64,000 nucleotides of DNA from contig MKTS01000009.1 in assembly GCA_001898335.1 (NCBI GenBank), positions 248,001-312,000 on the forward strand, in the 5' to 3' direction. Positions 32,054 to 42,205 of this stretch are shown piece by piece (position 1 is the stretch's first letter; the number at the start of each line of letters is the position of its first letter). The stretch comes from Mucilaginibacter sp. 44-25 (lineage in GTDB: Bacteria > Bacteroidota > Bacteroidia > Sphingobacteriales > Sphingobacteriaceae). A model generated the notes under the pieces. The model was not told where the DNA came from and searched no databases. It was given only the letters and a program-made list of their open reading frames with translations. The position numbers and the translations under genes are program-made.

Positions 32054-34987
32054 ATGAAAATCAAACTTTCAATCATGCTGCTTTTAACGGGCCTCTCGGC
32101 TAATATGTTAAAGGCGCAAAGCCCCTACGTTTGGAAAACCGCTACTTCCGGCGGATATACTTACAAATACGTCACCGGCGACCCTACTCACTCACGTTTC
32201 TATACCCTAAAGAACGGCCTTACAATAATCCTTAGCCCTACGGCGAAGCAACCCCGGATACAGGCATACATCGCGGTTAAGGCAGGCAGCAAAACCGACC
32301 CGGCAGACCATACCGGCCTGGCACACTACCTGGAACATATGATGTTTAAGGGTACCGATAAATACGGAACCCTGGATTGGACAAAAGAAAAACCTTTGCT
32401 AAATAAAATAGACGACCTCTACGAGCAATACAACTCTACAAAAGACGAGGCTAAGCGTAAGGAGATCTATACGCAAATAGATAAAACATCAGGCGAAGCA
32501 GCAAAGTTTGCCATTGCCAACGAGTATGATAAAATGATGACGGGTATGGGCGGCCAAAACAGCAACGCTTTTACCTCTTTTGAACAAACTGTTTACACAG
32601 AAGATATCCCGAGCTCGTCTATAGATAAGTTTCTGACCATGCAGGCCGAGCGTTTCCGCGCGCCGGTATTACGCATATTCCACACCGAGCTGGAGGCTGT
32701 ATATGAGGAAAAGAACCGCGGGCTCGACAGTGACCCCCGCAAAGTACAGGAGGCATTATTTGCAGCCATGTTTCCTAACAACAACTATGGTAAGCAAACT
32801 ACCATTGGTACTATTGAACACCTTAAGAACCCTTCGTTAAAAGCTATTCGTAAATATTATTACGATTACTATGTGCCTAATAACATGGGAATCATCCTGT
32901 CGGGCGATTTTAACCCCGATGTGATGATAGGCAAAGTGGCCAAAAATTTCGCTTATATGAAGTACAAACCTGTACCTCCTTACAAGTTTGCACCCGAAGT
33001 GCCTATAACCAGCCCTGTAACGCGTGAGGTTTACGGCCCCAACCCCGAAAACCTTACCATTGGCTTCCGTTTCCCCGGTGCAAGCACACGCGATGCCCGC
33101 ATACTTAACCTGGTAGGCAGTATCCTTGCCAATGGCAAGGCCGGCCTTATTGATCTCGATCTTACTAAAAAGCAAAAGTTGCTAAGTGGATCGGCATCTG
33201 CTGATATTTTAAAAGATTACAGCGTACTCACGCTGCGCGGTACACCAGCCAAAGGCCAAACATTAGATGAAGTTAAGGACCTGATGCTGGCAGAAATAGA
33301 TAAGCTGAAAAAAGGCGATTTTTCTGACGACCTGATCCCATCAATAGCCAATAACTATAAAAAAAGCAAAATTGAGCAGGATGAAAGTTATGTACAGCGC
33401 GCCGGCAACCTTATGGATGACTTTACATCTGGTGTCGACTGGAGAACCGACGTAGCTGCAATTGCCGAGTTATCAAAGATCACCAAGGCTGATATTATGG
33501 CGTTTGCCAATAAATATCTGCACAGCAACAACTACGTAGTAGTTTACAAACGCCAGGGGGCGGATAAGAATGTGGTTAAGGTTGATAAACCACCTATTAC
33601 CCCGGTTGAAGTTAATGCCGGTAAGCAATCGCCTTACGTACAAATGATCAATGCTATGCCTGCCAACTCTGTTAAACCGGTTTGGCTGGATTTTGATAGG
33701 GATATACAAAGAGCTAAATCAGGCAATGTTGATGTTTTAGCCGTTCAGAATAAAGATAACAGCATATTCCGCCTTTATTACAGGTTTGATATGGGAAGCT
33801 GGAATAACAAACTGTTACCAATGGCTGCGCAATACCTGCAGTTTTTAGGTACGGATAAAATGACCGCGGAGGATGTAAGCAAATCTTTTTATAAGCTGGC
33901 CACATCATTCAGTGTAAATACCAGCACTGATCTTTCGCACGTGATCATCAGCGGGTTGCAGGAAAATTTTGGCCCATCTGTTACACTGGTTGAAAACGTA
34001 TTGGCCAATTGCCAACCAAATGAAACCGCTTTAGCCAGCTTAAAGGCCCGGATGAAAAAATCAAGGGAAAACTTTAAGCTAAATAAAAGCGCTATTATGC
34101 AGGGCCTTGTAAGCTACGCGCAGTATGGTGCCGATAACCCTTTTAACTACACTTTAACAGATAAGGAGATAGACGCAGTAACAGCACAGGAGCTCGTAAA
34201 CATACTGCATGGGCTTACCAGCTACAAGCATACCATTTTATATTATGGCCCGCAAACAGCGGCCCAGGCGGGCAGCACCCTGGCACAATTGCATAAAACC
34301 CCTTCAGCGTTTGTAGCCTACCCCGCCAAAAAGCAGTTTACCCGCGTAAACCAACCCAAAAATACCGTACTGTTTGCCAACTTTGATATGGTACAGGCCG
34401 AGATACAATGGGTACGCAACGAGGAAACTTACACGCCAGCCAAAACGTCAACCGCCGAGCTGTTTAACGCTTACTTTGGTGGCGGTATAAGCTCAATAGT
34501 TTTCCAGAACATTCGCGAATCCAAGGCACTTGCCTACTCAACATACGCCAATTATGCCCAAGCAGGCAAAAAGGATGATAATGATATTTTTATCAGCTAC
34601 GTGGGTACACAGGCCGACAAAATGAACGAAGCCATTATTGCCATGAATGAGCTTTTAAATAACATGCCTGAATCAGGCGAGGCATTTAAGGCTGCGCGTG
34701 AAAACATCGTTAAATCAATTGAAACCGAACGCATAACACAGGATGGTATCCTGTTCGCCTACCTTGCCGCTGAACGCAAAGGGTTGACTTATGATATCCG
34801 TAAAACGGTTTTCGAGACTGCCGGAAAATTAGGTTTTACAGAGCTGAACGCTTTTCATGATACCGAATTAAAAGGCAAACCCTACACTTATTGTATTGTA
34901 GCATCAGACAAACGGATATCTGACGAGGACCTTAAAAAATATGGTGAGCTCAACAAGCCGGATATGAAGCAAATATTTGGTTATTAA
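32054..34987 (+). CDS. M16 family zinc metallopeptidase (two-domain)
   Basis: 977 aa. Signal peptide MKIKLSIMLLLTGLSANMLKA. Inverted zinc motif HYLEH at 91-95 (GLAHYLEHMMFKG) and the downstream acidic VYEEKNRGLDSDP near 216-229 supplies the third ligand Glu. The second half (from about 540) is a degenerate M16 repeat ending in a typical GGGISSIVFQNIRESKALAYS block around 810-830. The long form with two peptidase-like halves in one chain resembles pitrilysin-type or PqqL-type enzymes. A promoter-like TTG (32005-32007), 21 bases, TATATTTA (32029-32036) precedes it. It ends at a strong terminator. Confidence 0.93.
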   Translation: MKIKLSIMLLLTGLSANMLKAQSPYVWKTATSGGYTYKYVTGDPTHSRFYTLKNGLTIILSPTAKQPRIQAYIAVKAGSKTDPADHTGLAHYLEHMMFKGTDKYGTLDWTKEKPLLNKIDDLYEQYNSTKDEAKRKEIYTQIDKTSGEAAKFAIANEYDKMMTGMGGQNSNAFTSFEQTVYTEDIPSSSIDKFLTMQAERFRAPVLRIFHTELEAVYEEKNRGLDSDPRKVQEALFAAMFPNNNYGKQTTIGTIEHLKNPSLKAIRKYYYDYYVPNNMGIILSGDFNPDVMIGKVAKNFAYMKYKPVPPYKFAPEVPITSPVTREVYGPNPENLTIGFRFPGASTRDARILNLVGSILANGKAGLIDLDLTKKQKLLSGSASADILKDYSVLTLRGTPAKGQTLDEVKDLMLAEIDKLKKGDFSDDLIPSIANNYKKSKIEQDESYVQRAGNLMDDFTSGVDWRTDVAAIAELSKITKADIMAFANKYLHSNNYVVVYKRQGADKNVVKVDKPPITPVEVNAGKQSPYVQMINAMPANSVKPVWLDFDRDIQRAKSGNVDVLAVQNKDNSIFRLYYRFDMGSWNNKLLPMAAQYLQFLGTDKMTAEDVSKSFYKLATSFSVNTSTDLSHVIISGLQENFGPSVTLVENVLANCQPNETALASLKARMKKSRENFKLNKSAIMQGLVSYAQYGADNPFNYTLTDKEIDAVTAQELVNILHGLTSYKHTILYYGPQTAAQAGSTLAQLHKTPSAFVAYPAKKQFTRVNQPKNTVLFANFDMVQAEIQWVRNEETYTPAKTSTAELFNAYFGGGISSIVFQNIRESKALAYSTYANYAQAGKKDDNDIFISYVGTQADKMNEAIIAMNELLNNMPESGEAFKAARENIVKSIETERITQDGILFAYLAAERKGLTYDIRKTVFETAGKLGFTELNAFHDTELKGKPYTYCIVASDKRISDEDLKKYGELNKPDMKQIFGY

Positions 34988-34993
34988 CATTTT

Positions 34994-35027
34994 ATCATCA
35001 GGACCGGCATAGTGCGGTCCTGATGAT
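34994..35027 (+). terminator. Intrinsic terminator after the M16 gene
   Basis: A 13-bp stem ATCATCAGGACCG (34994-35006), 8-nt loop and CGGTCCTGATGAT (35015-35027), followed by TCTTTT. Confidence 0.88.
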
Positions 35028-35212
35028 TCTTTTACATAACAACATCTTTACATTATAAAAAAATTAATAAATTGTAAATTTACACGCTTGGTGATTAGCC
35101 ATGATTTAAAAAAGTCACAACACTAAGCCCAATTATTTATATCCGGAAAAAACTAATTGCTGATCCGCATCGTAAATTACGATGACATTTATTTACTTAC
35201 TATATTACTAAC

Positions 35213-35389
35213 TTGAGCCGTACTGCTAAATCCCCCAGCACCTATTGCCCAAAATGTGGCAATCTATTTCATCACCAGCTGCACAGAAGCTGGTTTGTTA
35301 AAAACATCTTGTTTTTTATCCCGTACAAAAAATATTTTTGCGCCAATTGCAAAAAAGCCAGGTATATAATTAAAGAGCAAAAAGAGTAA
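35213..35389 (+). CDS. 58-aa zinc-ribbon protein
   Basis: A short gene below usual ORF length limits: TTG start, MSRTAKSPSTYCPKCGNLFH through FCANCKKARYIIKEQKE. Two Cys pairs (CPKCG at 12-16 and CANC at 43-46) with ~26 residues between form a rubredoxin-like or zinc-ribbon knuckle. A stop codon at 35183-35185 sets the frame's upstream limit, and the only plausible starts are ATT 35204 or TTG 35213. It lies between the M16 terminator and the lone receiver gene, on the same strand. Role unknown; small zinc ribbons often serve nucleic-acid or protein binding. Confidence 0.6.
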   Translation: MSRTAKSPSTYCPKCGNLFHHQLHRSWFVKNILFFIPYKKYFCANCKKARYIIKEQKE

Positions 35390-35468
35390 TCGCTGGTATA
35401 CAGCCAATTGTTGGTATAAATATTGTTATCGCATACGTAATAATGTTCAGATACTTAACAGAGAGCTT

Positions 35469-35834
35469 ATGCGACGGATTTTAGCGGTAGACGATGACCA
35501 CGATATATTAGAGATTTTGCAGTTTATTCTGGAGGATTCGGGTTATAAAGTAGACACTTTATCAGATGGCAGGCTGTTAATGGAAACTATCAGAGAAAAA
35601 AATCCTGACCTTATACTGCTTGACATTATGCTGGGCAACGTTGATGGCCGCGAATTGTGCAAAGAAGTAAAAAAGCGAGACGAAACACATAGTATACCCG
35701 TTATCATGATCTCTGCCAGCCACAATGTAGGCAATACGGTAAATCAGGAAAATGGCCCCAACGATTTTGTAGCCAAGCCATTTGATATAAACGACCTTTT
35801 GAATTCTATACAAAGGCAACTGCAGGCAGCCTAA
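35469..35834 (+). CDS. Stand-alone response regulator receiver
   Basis: 121 aa, receiver domain only. Acidic D8-D10 (AVDDDHD), phospho-acceptor D52 (DLILLDIMLGN) and K in DFVAKPFDI are present. It has no DNA-binding or enzyme output and would act by protein-protein contact, as CheY or Spo0F-like relays do. No dedicated kinase is adjacent; the hybrid kinase at 1626 is distant. Its stop overlaps the stop of the converging DUF922-like gene by 3 bp. Confidence 0.92.
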   Translation: MRRILAVDDDHDILEILQFILEDSGYKVDTLSDGRLLMETIREKNPDLILLDIMLGNVDGRELCKEVKKRDETHSIPVIMISASHNVGNTVNQENGPNDFVAKPFDINDLLNSIQRQLQAA

Positions 35835-36919
35835 CTATTTTTTATACCCGCAGCCGAAAGTTGGTCATCAATATATTTATTCCACTCCTGTTGTTTTTGG
35901 CGGTTTCGACTGTGTGATGTTTCATCATCATACCTTTTCTGCAGATCATTCATCTCACGAAGGCAATCCAGATAAGCCACATTAATTTCTCCCTCAAAGT
36001 TTTGGGGCGACATACGAATTGCGTCTAAACGTTTCTTAAAGTTCTCGGCCACAATCCTCGTCAGATCAAAGTGACGCTGTTCATGATTAAGTTCATAGCT
36101 GCCCGTTACACCATCACTTACCCAGCATGCGCTTTTGGCCAGCCACGTTTTTAAGTTGATGGTCACCTTTACTATGCCTGCCTTTACCTCGGCATGCTCA
36201 TCATATCCAATACTACTAAACACTTCTGCGAGATGGTTGCTGTTTCCCGAAGGCCGGCCCTTAAAATCGGCCCAGGTAAGTGGTCTTCGGGCATTGTAGT
36301 AGATGGTATCTCCATCCTTTTTGTCCTGATAATCCTCAAAAACTATCTCTACAGCTTTGGCCAGCTTAATATTATGGTTGGCCTGCCCGGCCATCCAGTC
36401 ACTAAAATAAGCCAGCCCATCATTTATCGTCCCGGCCAATAATGCTCCTACATTTTGCGGCCTCCCTTGTGGGTGCTGAAAACGGGTAACGGTGCTATAG
36501 TCTGTAAGTTTAATGGTATCATAATCCCGTTTAAGCCCAAAGGATAAATCTGTTCTTATTTCGCCTTTAACTGTACCGTTACTGAGCTGTTCATTTACCG
36601 AAAGGTTATGAAGGGTAATAATTATGGGCCGCAAATGCTGATCATTATTCACACTATTTAATACAAACTGTTTAATATCTGTAGTACTGCAGGCAGCATC
36701 AATTAATTTAACACCGCCGCCTGTGTTACCAGCCGGTATTAATTTCCCGATAATAAATTTGTCGGTGCGGGCGTCAACTACATCATCAATATAGTAAGTA
36801 GTGGGTTTGATGGCTGTTTGCGGTTGAGGGAGTTGTATAACAAATGGCTTGGGTTGTGCCGCTGCCATAAATGTTATCCTACATAAAGCGTATAATAATA
36901 AAACAGGCTTGTAATTCAT
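35831..36919 (-). CDS. DUF922-like secreted HExxH protein
   Basis: 362 aa with a signal-like N-terminus (MNYKPVLLLYALCRITFMAAAQ). Its C-terminal half carries LTWADFKGRPSGN and YELNHEQRHFDLTR: the HEQRH segment has the HExxH metalloprotease pattern, and the WxDFxGxP block is characteristic of DUF922 proteins (predicted secreted zinc proteases). The first ~190 residues form a separate beta-rich region without a name I recognise. The C-terminus is helical and polar. Function is predicted from the motif only. Confidence 0.75.
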   Translation of the reverse strand: MNYKPVLLLYALCRITFMAAAQPKPFVIQLPQPQTAIKPTTYYIDDVVDARTDKFIIGKLIPAGNTGGGVKLIDAACSTTDIKQFVLNSVNNDQHLRPIIITLHNLSVNEQLSNGTVKGEIRTDLSFGLKRDYDTIKLTDYSTVTRFQHPQGRPQNVGALLAGTINDGLAYFSDWMAGQANHNIKLAKAVEIVFEDYQDKKDGDTIYYNARRPLTWADFKGRPSGNSNHLAEVFSSIGYDEHAEVKAGIVKVTINLKTWLAKSACWVSDGVTGSYELNHEQRHFDLTRIVAENFKKRLDAIRMSPQNFEGEINVAYLDCLREMNDLQKRYDDETSHSRNRQKQQEWNKYIDDQLSAAGIKNS

Positions 36920-37115
36920 TTACTTACACAACGGATGGCCCGGTTTAAATATTTTTATAATAACCCGAGTTTACAAACCTTTTACAAAGTATATTTGCCT
37001 GCCGGGTATGCCTAACATATATGATAATATTATATTTTTCCACAGGCATATCATTACCACAATATGTACCGTTTAAAAAAAGTGCTTTTCCACACTTGTT
37101 AATTACTAATGTGGA

Positions 37116-37143
37116 TTGCATTTTTGCGATTACGCTAATTTAG
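37116..37143 (+). promoter_or_regulatory. Candidate promoter of the TPR/Ton cluster
   Basis: TTG (37116-37118), 17 bases, TAATTTAG (37136-37143; one base from TAnnTTTG), about 20 bases before ATG 37164. A perfect TATATTTG also occurs at 36990-36997, giving a long-leader alternative. The rest of the 36920-37163 gap holds two near-DnaA-box TTTTCCACA copies that I do not consider functional. Confidence 0.35.
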
Positions 37144-37163
37144 CACCACTATAATTGCGCTCT

Positions 37164-40100
37164 ATGATAAAACATAAATACGTCGCCTTAATTGCCCCGG
37201 TATTTTTAGCCCTGCCAGCGCTCGCACAGCAAAACCCATCATTTCATGTAAACCGCACCTATCAGAATGCTAATAACCTGATGGCGATGGGTAAATACGC
37301 TTCAGCGGCAGAACAATATCGCCTGGTTGAGCAAACAAGGTTAACTACATCTTCTCAATCAAAATTTGAGTCGGAACTATCTCTTCTTAAAGAGAACGCC
37401 CAGTACTACGAGGCACTGTGTGCGCTGGAACTGGGTAACGATGATGCCGAAAGCATGTTTACCCGCTTTATTAAGGAGCACCCTGAAAACCCGCTGGCCA
37501 AGGCCGCGTATTTCCAGGTAGGTAAATCGTACTTTAAACAAGGCAAGTACAGCGAGGCATTGGTGTGGTTCAATAAAGTAAACGCGGGCGATCTCACAGG
37601 CAGCCAAAGCACCGAGTATAATTTTAGAAAAGGCTACGCATATTTTGTTACCAACGATTACAAGAACGCGCAGTTACTGTTTAGCCAGGTAAAAAATAAA
37701 AGATCGGCCTATACAGACGATGCTACTTATTACTTCGCCTATATCGCTTACCTCAACAAAGATTACCATTTAGCACTGGTAAACTTTGAGCGTTTAAAAA
37801 ATTCTAAAAAATACGAGGCCAGTTACCCGTATTACATTACAGCCGTTTATTTCCTGGATAAACGTTACGACGATGTAATTAACTACGCCATCCCTATCAT
37901 CAACAGCACCAAGCAGCAGAACGAAACGGAAATGCTGCGCATTATAGGTGCTTCATATTTTGCCAAAGGCAATTACGATAAAGCGGTAGAATACTACAGC
38001 CGCTTTGAAGAACAGGACCAGGGCCGCACCCAAAATACCCAGGACAGCTACCAGATAGGTTATGCCTATTATAAAGTGGGCAACTATGGCAAAGCCGCGA
38101 GTGTGCTAACCAAACTGGTGGCGCAAAATGATAACTACAGCCAAAGCGGTAGTTACACCCTGGGCGATGTTTACCTGAAAATGAATAACAAGCAGGGAGC
38201 GCGTAACGCGTTCTTCACGGCTTCGAGGTTAAATTACGACCCGCAATTGCAGGAAGACGCGCTGTACCAATACGCCAAGCTTTCTTACGAGCTCGATTTT
38301 AATAACGACGCATTGGTAGCCGCACGCCAGTACCTCAAAAACTACCCCCGCTCAGCACGCCGCGATGAGGTAAAAGTTTTACTGGGCGAAGCTTTACTTA
38401 ATTCCAGGAACTATAAAGAAGCCATTGACATACTGGAGCCTATCCCTAATAAATCAGAAAGCGCGCAGATAGCCTACCAGAAAGTAACCTATTACCGCGG
38501 GTTGGAATTTTACAACGAACGTGCTTTTGAAAACGCCATTGGTGTGTTTTTACGCTCACTGAAAAACCCGGTTGATAGTAAGATACAGGCGCTCACCCTA
38601 TACTGGATGGCCGAATCCATGTTCGAGGTACGCAAGTATGGCGAATCGGTAGAAAACTTCGAGCAGTTCCTGAGCATGCCGGAGTCAAAGGAAACCGGCC
38701 TTACCAACTACGCTTATTATGCGCTTGCTTACTCGGCATTCTATGACGAGCAATACCGTAAGGCTGCTACTTACTTTGAGAAATTTTTGGCCGGTGGCCC
38801 TAAAGATCAAAACACCGAGAACGATGCCATCAGCCGCTTGGGTGATAGCTATTTCGGTATGAAAAGTTACGGCAATGCGCTTACCTACTATGATAAGATC
38901 ATAGCCCGCCATAGCCAGGGACAGGAGTATGCCCTGTTCCAGCGGGGTATTATACAGGGCTTGCAGGGATCATTTGACGCTAAGATCAGTACGCTAAACA
39001 GCTTGCTGAGCCAGTTCCCTAATTCTGACTATGCTGATGATGCCGCTTTTGAGATCGCATACGCCTATTTCCTTAAAAATGATGGCGAACGCGCTAAGGC
39101 CGACCTCAACGCCATGATACAAAAATACCCGCACAGCAGTTATATACCGCGCGCCTACACCACTATCGGGTTAATTGAATACAATGCCGGTAATGACGAT
39201 GCCGCTACTGCCGCGTTCAAGAAAGTAGTATCAGACTATTCATCATCTGACGAGGCCAAGCAGGCTTTGAAACAGGTAGAGAAGATATATACCGATAAAG
39301 GCGACGCAAGCTCGTTCCTTAACTATGCCAACTCTACCTCTATTGGTAACTATACTTCTGCCGAGCAGGAAAGCATCATGATCACTGCCGCCAATAACCT
39401 GTATTTAAAAGGCGACTGGCAAGGCGCGGTAAATGCCGTTAACGCTTACTTTGATAAGTTCCCTACCAAGCAGATATATGAAAAACAGGCGCGTTTTATC
39501 CGCGCGCAGGGCCTGGCTAACCTGGGTAAAACCGATGAGGCCGTGGTTGACTATAACGTAATACTGAACGACTGGACCAGTGCCTACAGCGAAAAATCGC
39601 TCATCAGCATGGCTAAATTGTACATGAACCAGAAAAAGTACAACGATGCCATTGTGTTCCTGAAACGTTTGGAAACCAACTCGGAGTACAAGGCCGATTA
39701 CAGCTTTGCTATTAATAACCTGCTGGTGTGCTACTCACAAATTAACCAGCCGAATGATGTGCTTAAATATGTGCAGCTGGTACGCGATTACGAAAAAACC
39801 GCCCAGGAAGATAAATTCCGTACCGGCCTGTATGCAGGTAAGGCGCAGTTACAACTGGCCGATACCGCTGCTGCCGTAAAGGAGTTTAACTATACCGTAA
39901 GCAATACCAAAACTATTGCCGCCGCAGAAGCGAAATACAACATCGCCAACATCGAATACTTGCAGGGTAAGTACAAAACATCGCAAAAAACCTGTTTCGA
40001 CCTGGTGAAAGAGTTATCTAACTACGATTACTGGGTAGCGAAGGCCTACATCCTCCTGGCCGATAATTATGTGGCCCTTAAAGATAACTTCCAGGCTAAG

Positions 40101-40310
40101 GCTACACTGCAAAGTGTGATAGATAATTACAAAGGCAATGATGATGTGCTGCCAGCCGCACGCGAAAAACTGAACAGGCTATTGGGTAAAGCACAAAGTA
40201 CTACGGCCCCTGCCGCTACAGAAGAAAAGGCTGCACCAACTGAAGATAAGCCGGCAACAACCGAGCCCGCTGCCGAGCAAAAACAACAACAGGAGACCAA
40301 AGAACAATAA
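37164..40310 (+). CDS. Large TPR-repeat solenoid protein, secreted
   Basis: 1048 aa. Signal peptide MIKHKYVALIAPVFLALPALA. The mature chain is nearly all tandem TPR-like pairs of helices; repeated patterns such as AYFQVGKSYFKQGKYSEALVWF, SYTLGDVYLKMNNKQGARNAF and YALAYSAFYDEQYRKAATYF mark at least a dozen, up to ~18, units. The last ~50 residues are a disordered Ala/Thr/Glu/Lys/Gln tail. I start at ATG 37164; the extension upstream begins with TTG. First gene of the Ton cluster, 15 bp before the barrel gene. Likely periplasmic scaffold holding an envelope complex together (inference). Confidence 0.9.
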   Translation: MIKHKYVALIAPVFLALPALAQQNPSFHVNRTYQNANNLMAMGKYASAAEQYRLVEQTRLTTSSQSKFESELSLLKENAQYYEALCALELGNDDAESMFTRFIKEHPENPLAKAAYFQVGKSYFKQGKYSEALVWFNKVNAGDLTGSQSTEYNFRKGYAYFVTNDYKNAQLLFSQVKNKRSAYTDDATYYFAYIAYLNKDYHLALVNFERLKNSKKYEASYPYYITAVYFLDKRYDDVINYAIPIINSTKQQNETEMLRIIGASYFAKGNYDKAVEYYSRFEEQDQGRTQNTQDSYQIGYAYYKVGNYGKAASVLTKLVAQNDNYSQSGSYTLGDVYLKMNNKQGARNAFFTASRLNYDPQLQEDALYQYAKLSYELDFNNDALVAARQYLKNYPRSARRDEVKVLLGEALLNSRNYKEAIDILEPIPNKSESAQIAYQKVTYYRGLEFYNERAFENAIGVFLRSLKNPVDSKIQALTLYWMAESMFEVRKYGESVENFEQFLSMPESKETGLTNYAYYALAYSAFYDEQYRKAATYFEKFLAGGPKDQNTENDAISRLGDSYFGMKSYGNALTYYDKIIARHSQGQEYALFQRGIIQGLQGSFDAKISTLNSLLSQFPNSDYADDAAFEIAYAYFLKNDGERAKADLNAMIQKYPHSSYIPRAYTTIGLIEYNAGNDDAATAAFKKVVSDYSSSDEAKQALKQVEKIYTDKGDASSFLNYANSTSIGNYTSAEQESIMITAANNLYLKGDWQGAVNAVNAYFDKFPTKQIYEKQARFIRAQGLANLGKTDEAVVDYNVILNDWTSAYSEKSLISMAKLYMNQKKYNDAIVFLKRLETNSEYKADYSFAINNLLVCYSQINQPNDVLKYVQLVRDYEKTAQEDKFRTGLYAGKAQLQLADTAAAVKEFNYTVSNTKTIAAAEAKYNIANIEYLQGKYKTSQKTCFDLVKELSNYDYWVAKAYILLADNYVALKDNFQAKATLQSVIDNYKGNDDVLPAAREKLNRLLGKAQSTTAPAATEEKAAPTEDKPATTEPAAEQKQQQETKEQ

Positions 40311-40325
40311 ACGGAGAGACAAGCA

Positions 40326-42167
40326 ATGAGATCAGTATATAAATTAACACTGCTTACCTTATTAACGGTATTTTTCTTTGACTCTGCCAACGCGCAAACA
40401 AAGAAACCGGCTGATAAAAAGCAACCGGCTAAAACTGCTAAAAAAACCACCGCGAAAAAGCCGGCTGCAAAAGCCACCACGGGTTCGCAGCAAAAGGCTA
40501 ACGCAAAAAACCTGGGAGAAGCCGCCTCAAAAGTACCGGCAGCCGACACTACAAAAAATGGCGCTAAAAACGCTAATAATGAAGCCAGCCTGGCAGAAGA
40601 GATTGTGGTGACCACTTCTTACAAACCTGTACTGGCCGAAGCGGTAAAAATTCGCCGTAACCCCGACCTGGAAGATAAAGAGCCTTACAAAGCGCCGCTT
40701 AGCTACGCGCCAATTGATCGTAAGTTATCGCAGGATAATAACATCAGACAACTGGACGCCATGAAACGCCCTGCCGAACAGGACTCGGCCCTGCTGAACA
40801 ATTATGTTAAAGCTGGCCTGGGTAGCATGAAAACCAGCTTTGCCGAAGGCTACTTTGGCGGCGGCCGCGACGAAGCCCTGCAGGTTGGCGGGTTTGTAAA
40901 ACATTTCGCGCAAGCAGGCAGTATCAATAAGCAAAGCGATAGTCGCCAGGAAATTGGCGTATTTGGCAAGAGCATTAACAGCGAAACTACGCTTACCGGT
41001 CGCCTTAACTACCAGCGCCATGCCACTTATTTTTATGGCTTTGACCAGGACGCCTCAACACCGCCTGCTTTTGATCCGCAAAAACAAACGTTTAACACTA
41101 TTAGCGGCGAGGGCGAAATAGCCAAAAACTTTAAAGACGAAGAAAATGCCTTTACCTATGCCGCTAAATTTAAAGGCTACTTATGGAGCAATGCCTTCAA
41201 CGCCCGTGAAAATAACATTGTGCTTAGCGGCTTCATGAACAAAACGGTTAAGCAGTTCTATGCAGGTTTAGCCGCGTCATTAGACCTTGGCACACAAAAG
41301 GACAGCCTGTATTCAAACAACAACAGCATTGTAAGGGCTAACCCGTACATTAAATTCCAGGGCGAAAACTACAAGATAGAAGCCGGGGTTAACATTGCTA
41401 AAGAGTTTGGTGTTTACTCCAGGTTCTATATTTTCCCTGCGGCCAAGTTAGAGTTACAGGTAGTGCCTAAATACATACGCCTGTTTGCCGAGGCCAAAGG
41501 TGATGTAAACAAAGCCTCATTAAAAGACTTTACCAACATCAACCCTTTCCTGGGCCAAAACCTCAATCTGGTGAACTCGGTTGATAAGCTGGATATTACG
41601 CTTGGTTTAAAAGGCACCTTGGCGCCCGGGCTGTCGTTTAAAGCCGCGGTATTCCGCAATAGTATTAAAAACCTGCCACTGTTTGTTAACAACTTCGCGG
41701 CAGAGGGCAACAAGTTCAGTGTGATATATGACAATGGCGATACCCGCGTAAGTGGCTTTAACGGCGAACTGGATTATAAAGCCAGTGATGATTTTAACCT
41801 GTTTGGCCGTGTAGAGGTAAAGGATTATAAAATGGCCAGCGAAGCAAAGCCATGGAACCTGCCTAAATTTTTATTAACAGCGGGTACAACCATCCATATC
41901 AACAACAAAATTGATATTAACGGCTCGCTGCTGTTCCGTGGTTCGGCTCAGGATCCGTTGCTGGTAACAGGCAGCACACCGGCTAACCCCTTGTATACTA
42001 CTGTGCCATCATTTGCTGATCTTAGCGGCGGCGCTACCTACAAGATCAACAAGCAGTTATCGGTATTTATACAGGCAAACAACCTGTTAAATGCCAGCAG
42101 TAAAACCTGGGTATACTATCCTAACTATGGCTTTAACATATTCGGAGGCGTAGGCTATTCGTTTTAA
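40326..42167 (+). CDS. Outer-membrane beta-barrel with TonB-box-like segment and no plug
   Basis: 613 aa. Signal peptide 1-23 (MRSVYKLTLLTLLTVFFFDS...). Residues 25-60 are Lys/Ala/Pro/Thr-rich, like a histone H1 tail. EEIVVTTSYKP (91-101) looks like a TonB box. From about 157 on, alternating amphipathic strands (NNYVKAGLGSMKTSF, QVGGFVKHFAQ, GKSINSETTLTGRLNY...) continue to the end (YGFNIFGGVGYSF, terminal Phe), the barrel insertion signature. The ~130-residue plug domain typical of TonB-dependent receptors is absent. With ExbB, ExbD and TonB in the same cluster this could be the outer-membrane end of a dedicated Ton machine. Confidence 0.85.
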   Translation: MRSVYKLTLLTLLTVFFFDSANAQTKKPADKKQPAKTAKKTTAKKPAAKATTGSQQKANAKNLGEAASKVPAADTTKNGAKNANNEASLAEEIVVTTSYKPVLAEAVKIRRNPDLEDKEPYKAPLSYAPIDRKLSQDNNIRQLDAMKRPAEQDSALLNNYVKAGLGSMKTSFAEGYFGGGRDEALQVGGFVKHFAQAGSINKQSDSRQEIGVFGKSINSETTLTGRLNYQRHATYFYGFDQDASTPPAFDPQKQTFNTISGEGEIAKNFKDEENAFTYAAKFKGYLWSNAFNARENNIVLSGFMNKTVKQFYAGLAASLDLGTQKDSLYSNNNSIVRANPYIKFQGENYKIEAGVNIAKEFGVYSRFYIFPAAKLELQVVPKYIRLFAEAKGDVNKASLKDFTNINPFLGQNLNLVNSVDKLDITLGLKGTLAPGLSFKAAVFRNSIKNLPLFVNNFAAEGNKFSVIYDNGDTRVSGFNGELDYKASDDFNLFGRVEVKDYKMASEAKPWNLPKFLLTAGTTIHINNKIDINGSLLFRGSAQDPLLVTGSTPANPLYTTVPSFADLSGGATYKINKQLSVFIQANNLLNASSKTWVYYPNYGFNIFGGVGYSF

Positions 42168-42205
42168 GCTTTTTGAGGTTGTATAATAATACGTACTTTT
42201 AGCAA

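Noticed and set aside
37008..37076. 22-aa ORF downstream of a good -7 match at 36990
   Set aside because: Too short and without context; it may be a leader of the TPR operon but I cannot support it.
37036..37094. Two TTTTCCACA sites resembling DnaA boxes, 50 bp apart
   Set aside because: Each has one mismatch to TTATCCACA, and there is no dnaA, dnaN, AT-rich unwinding region or origin context.
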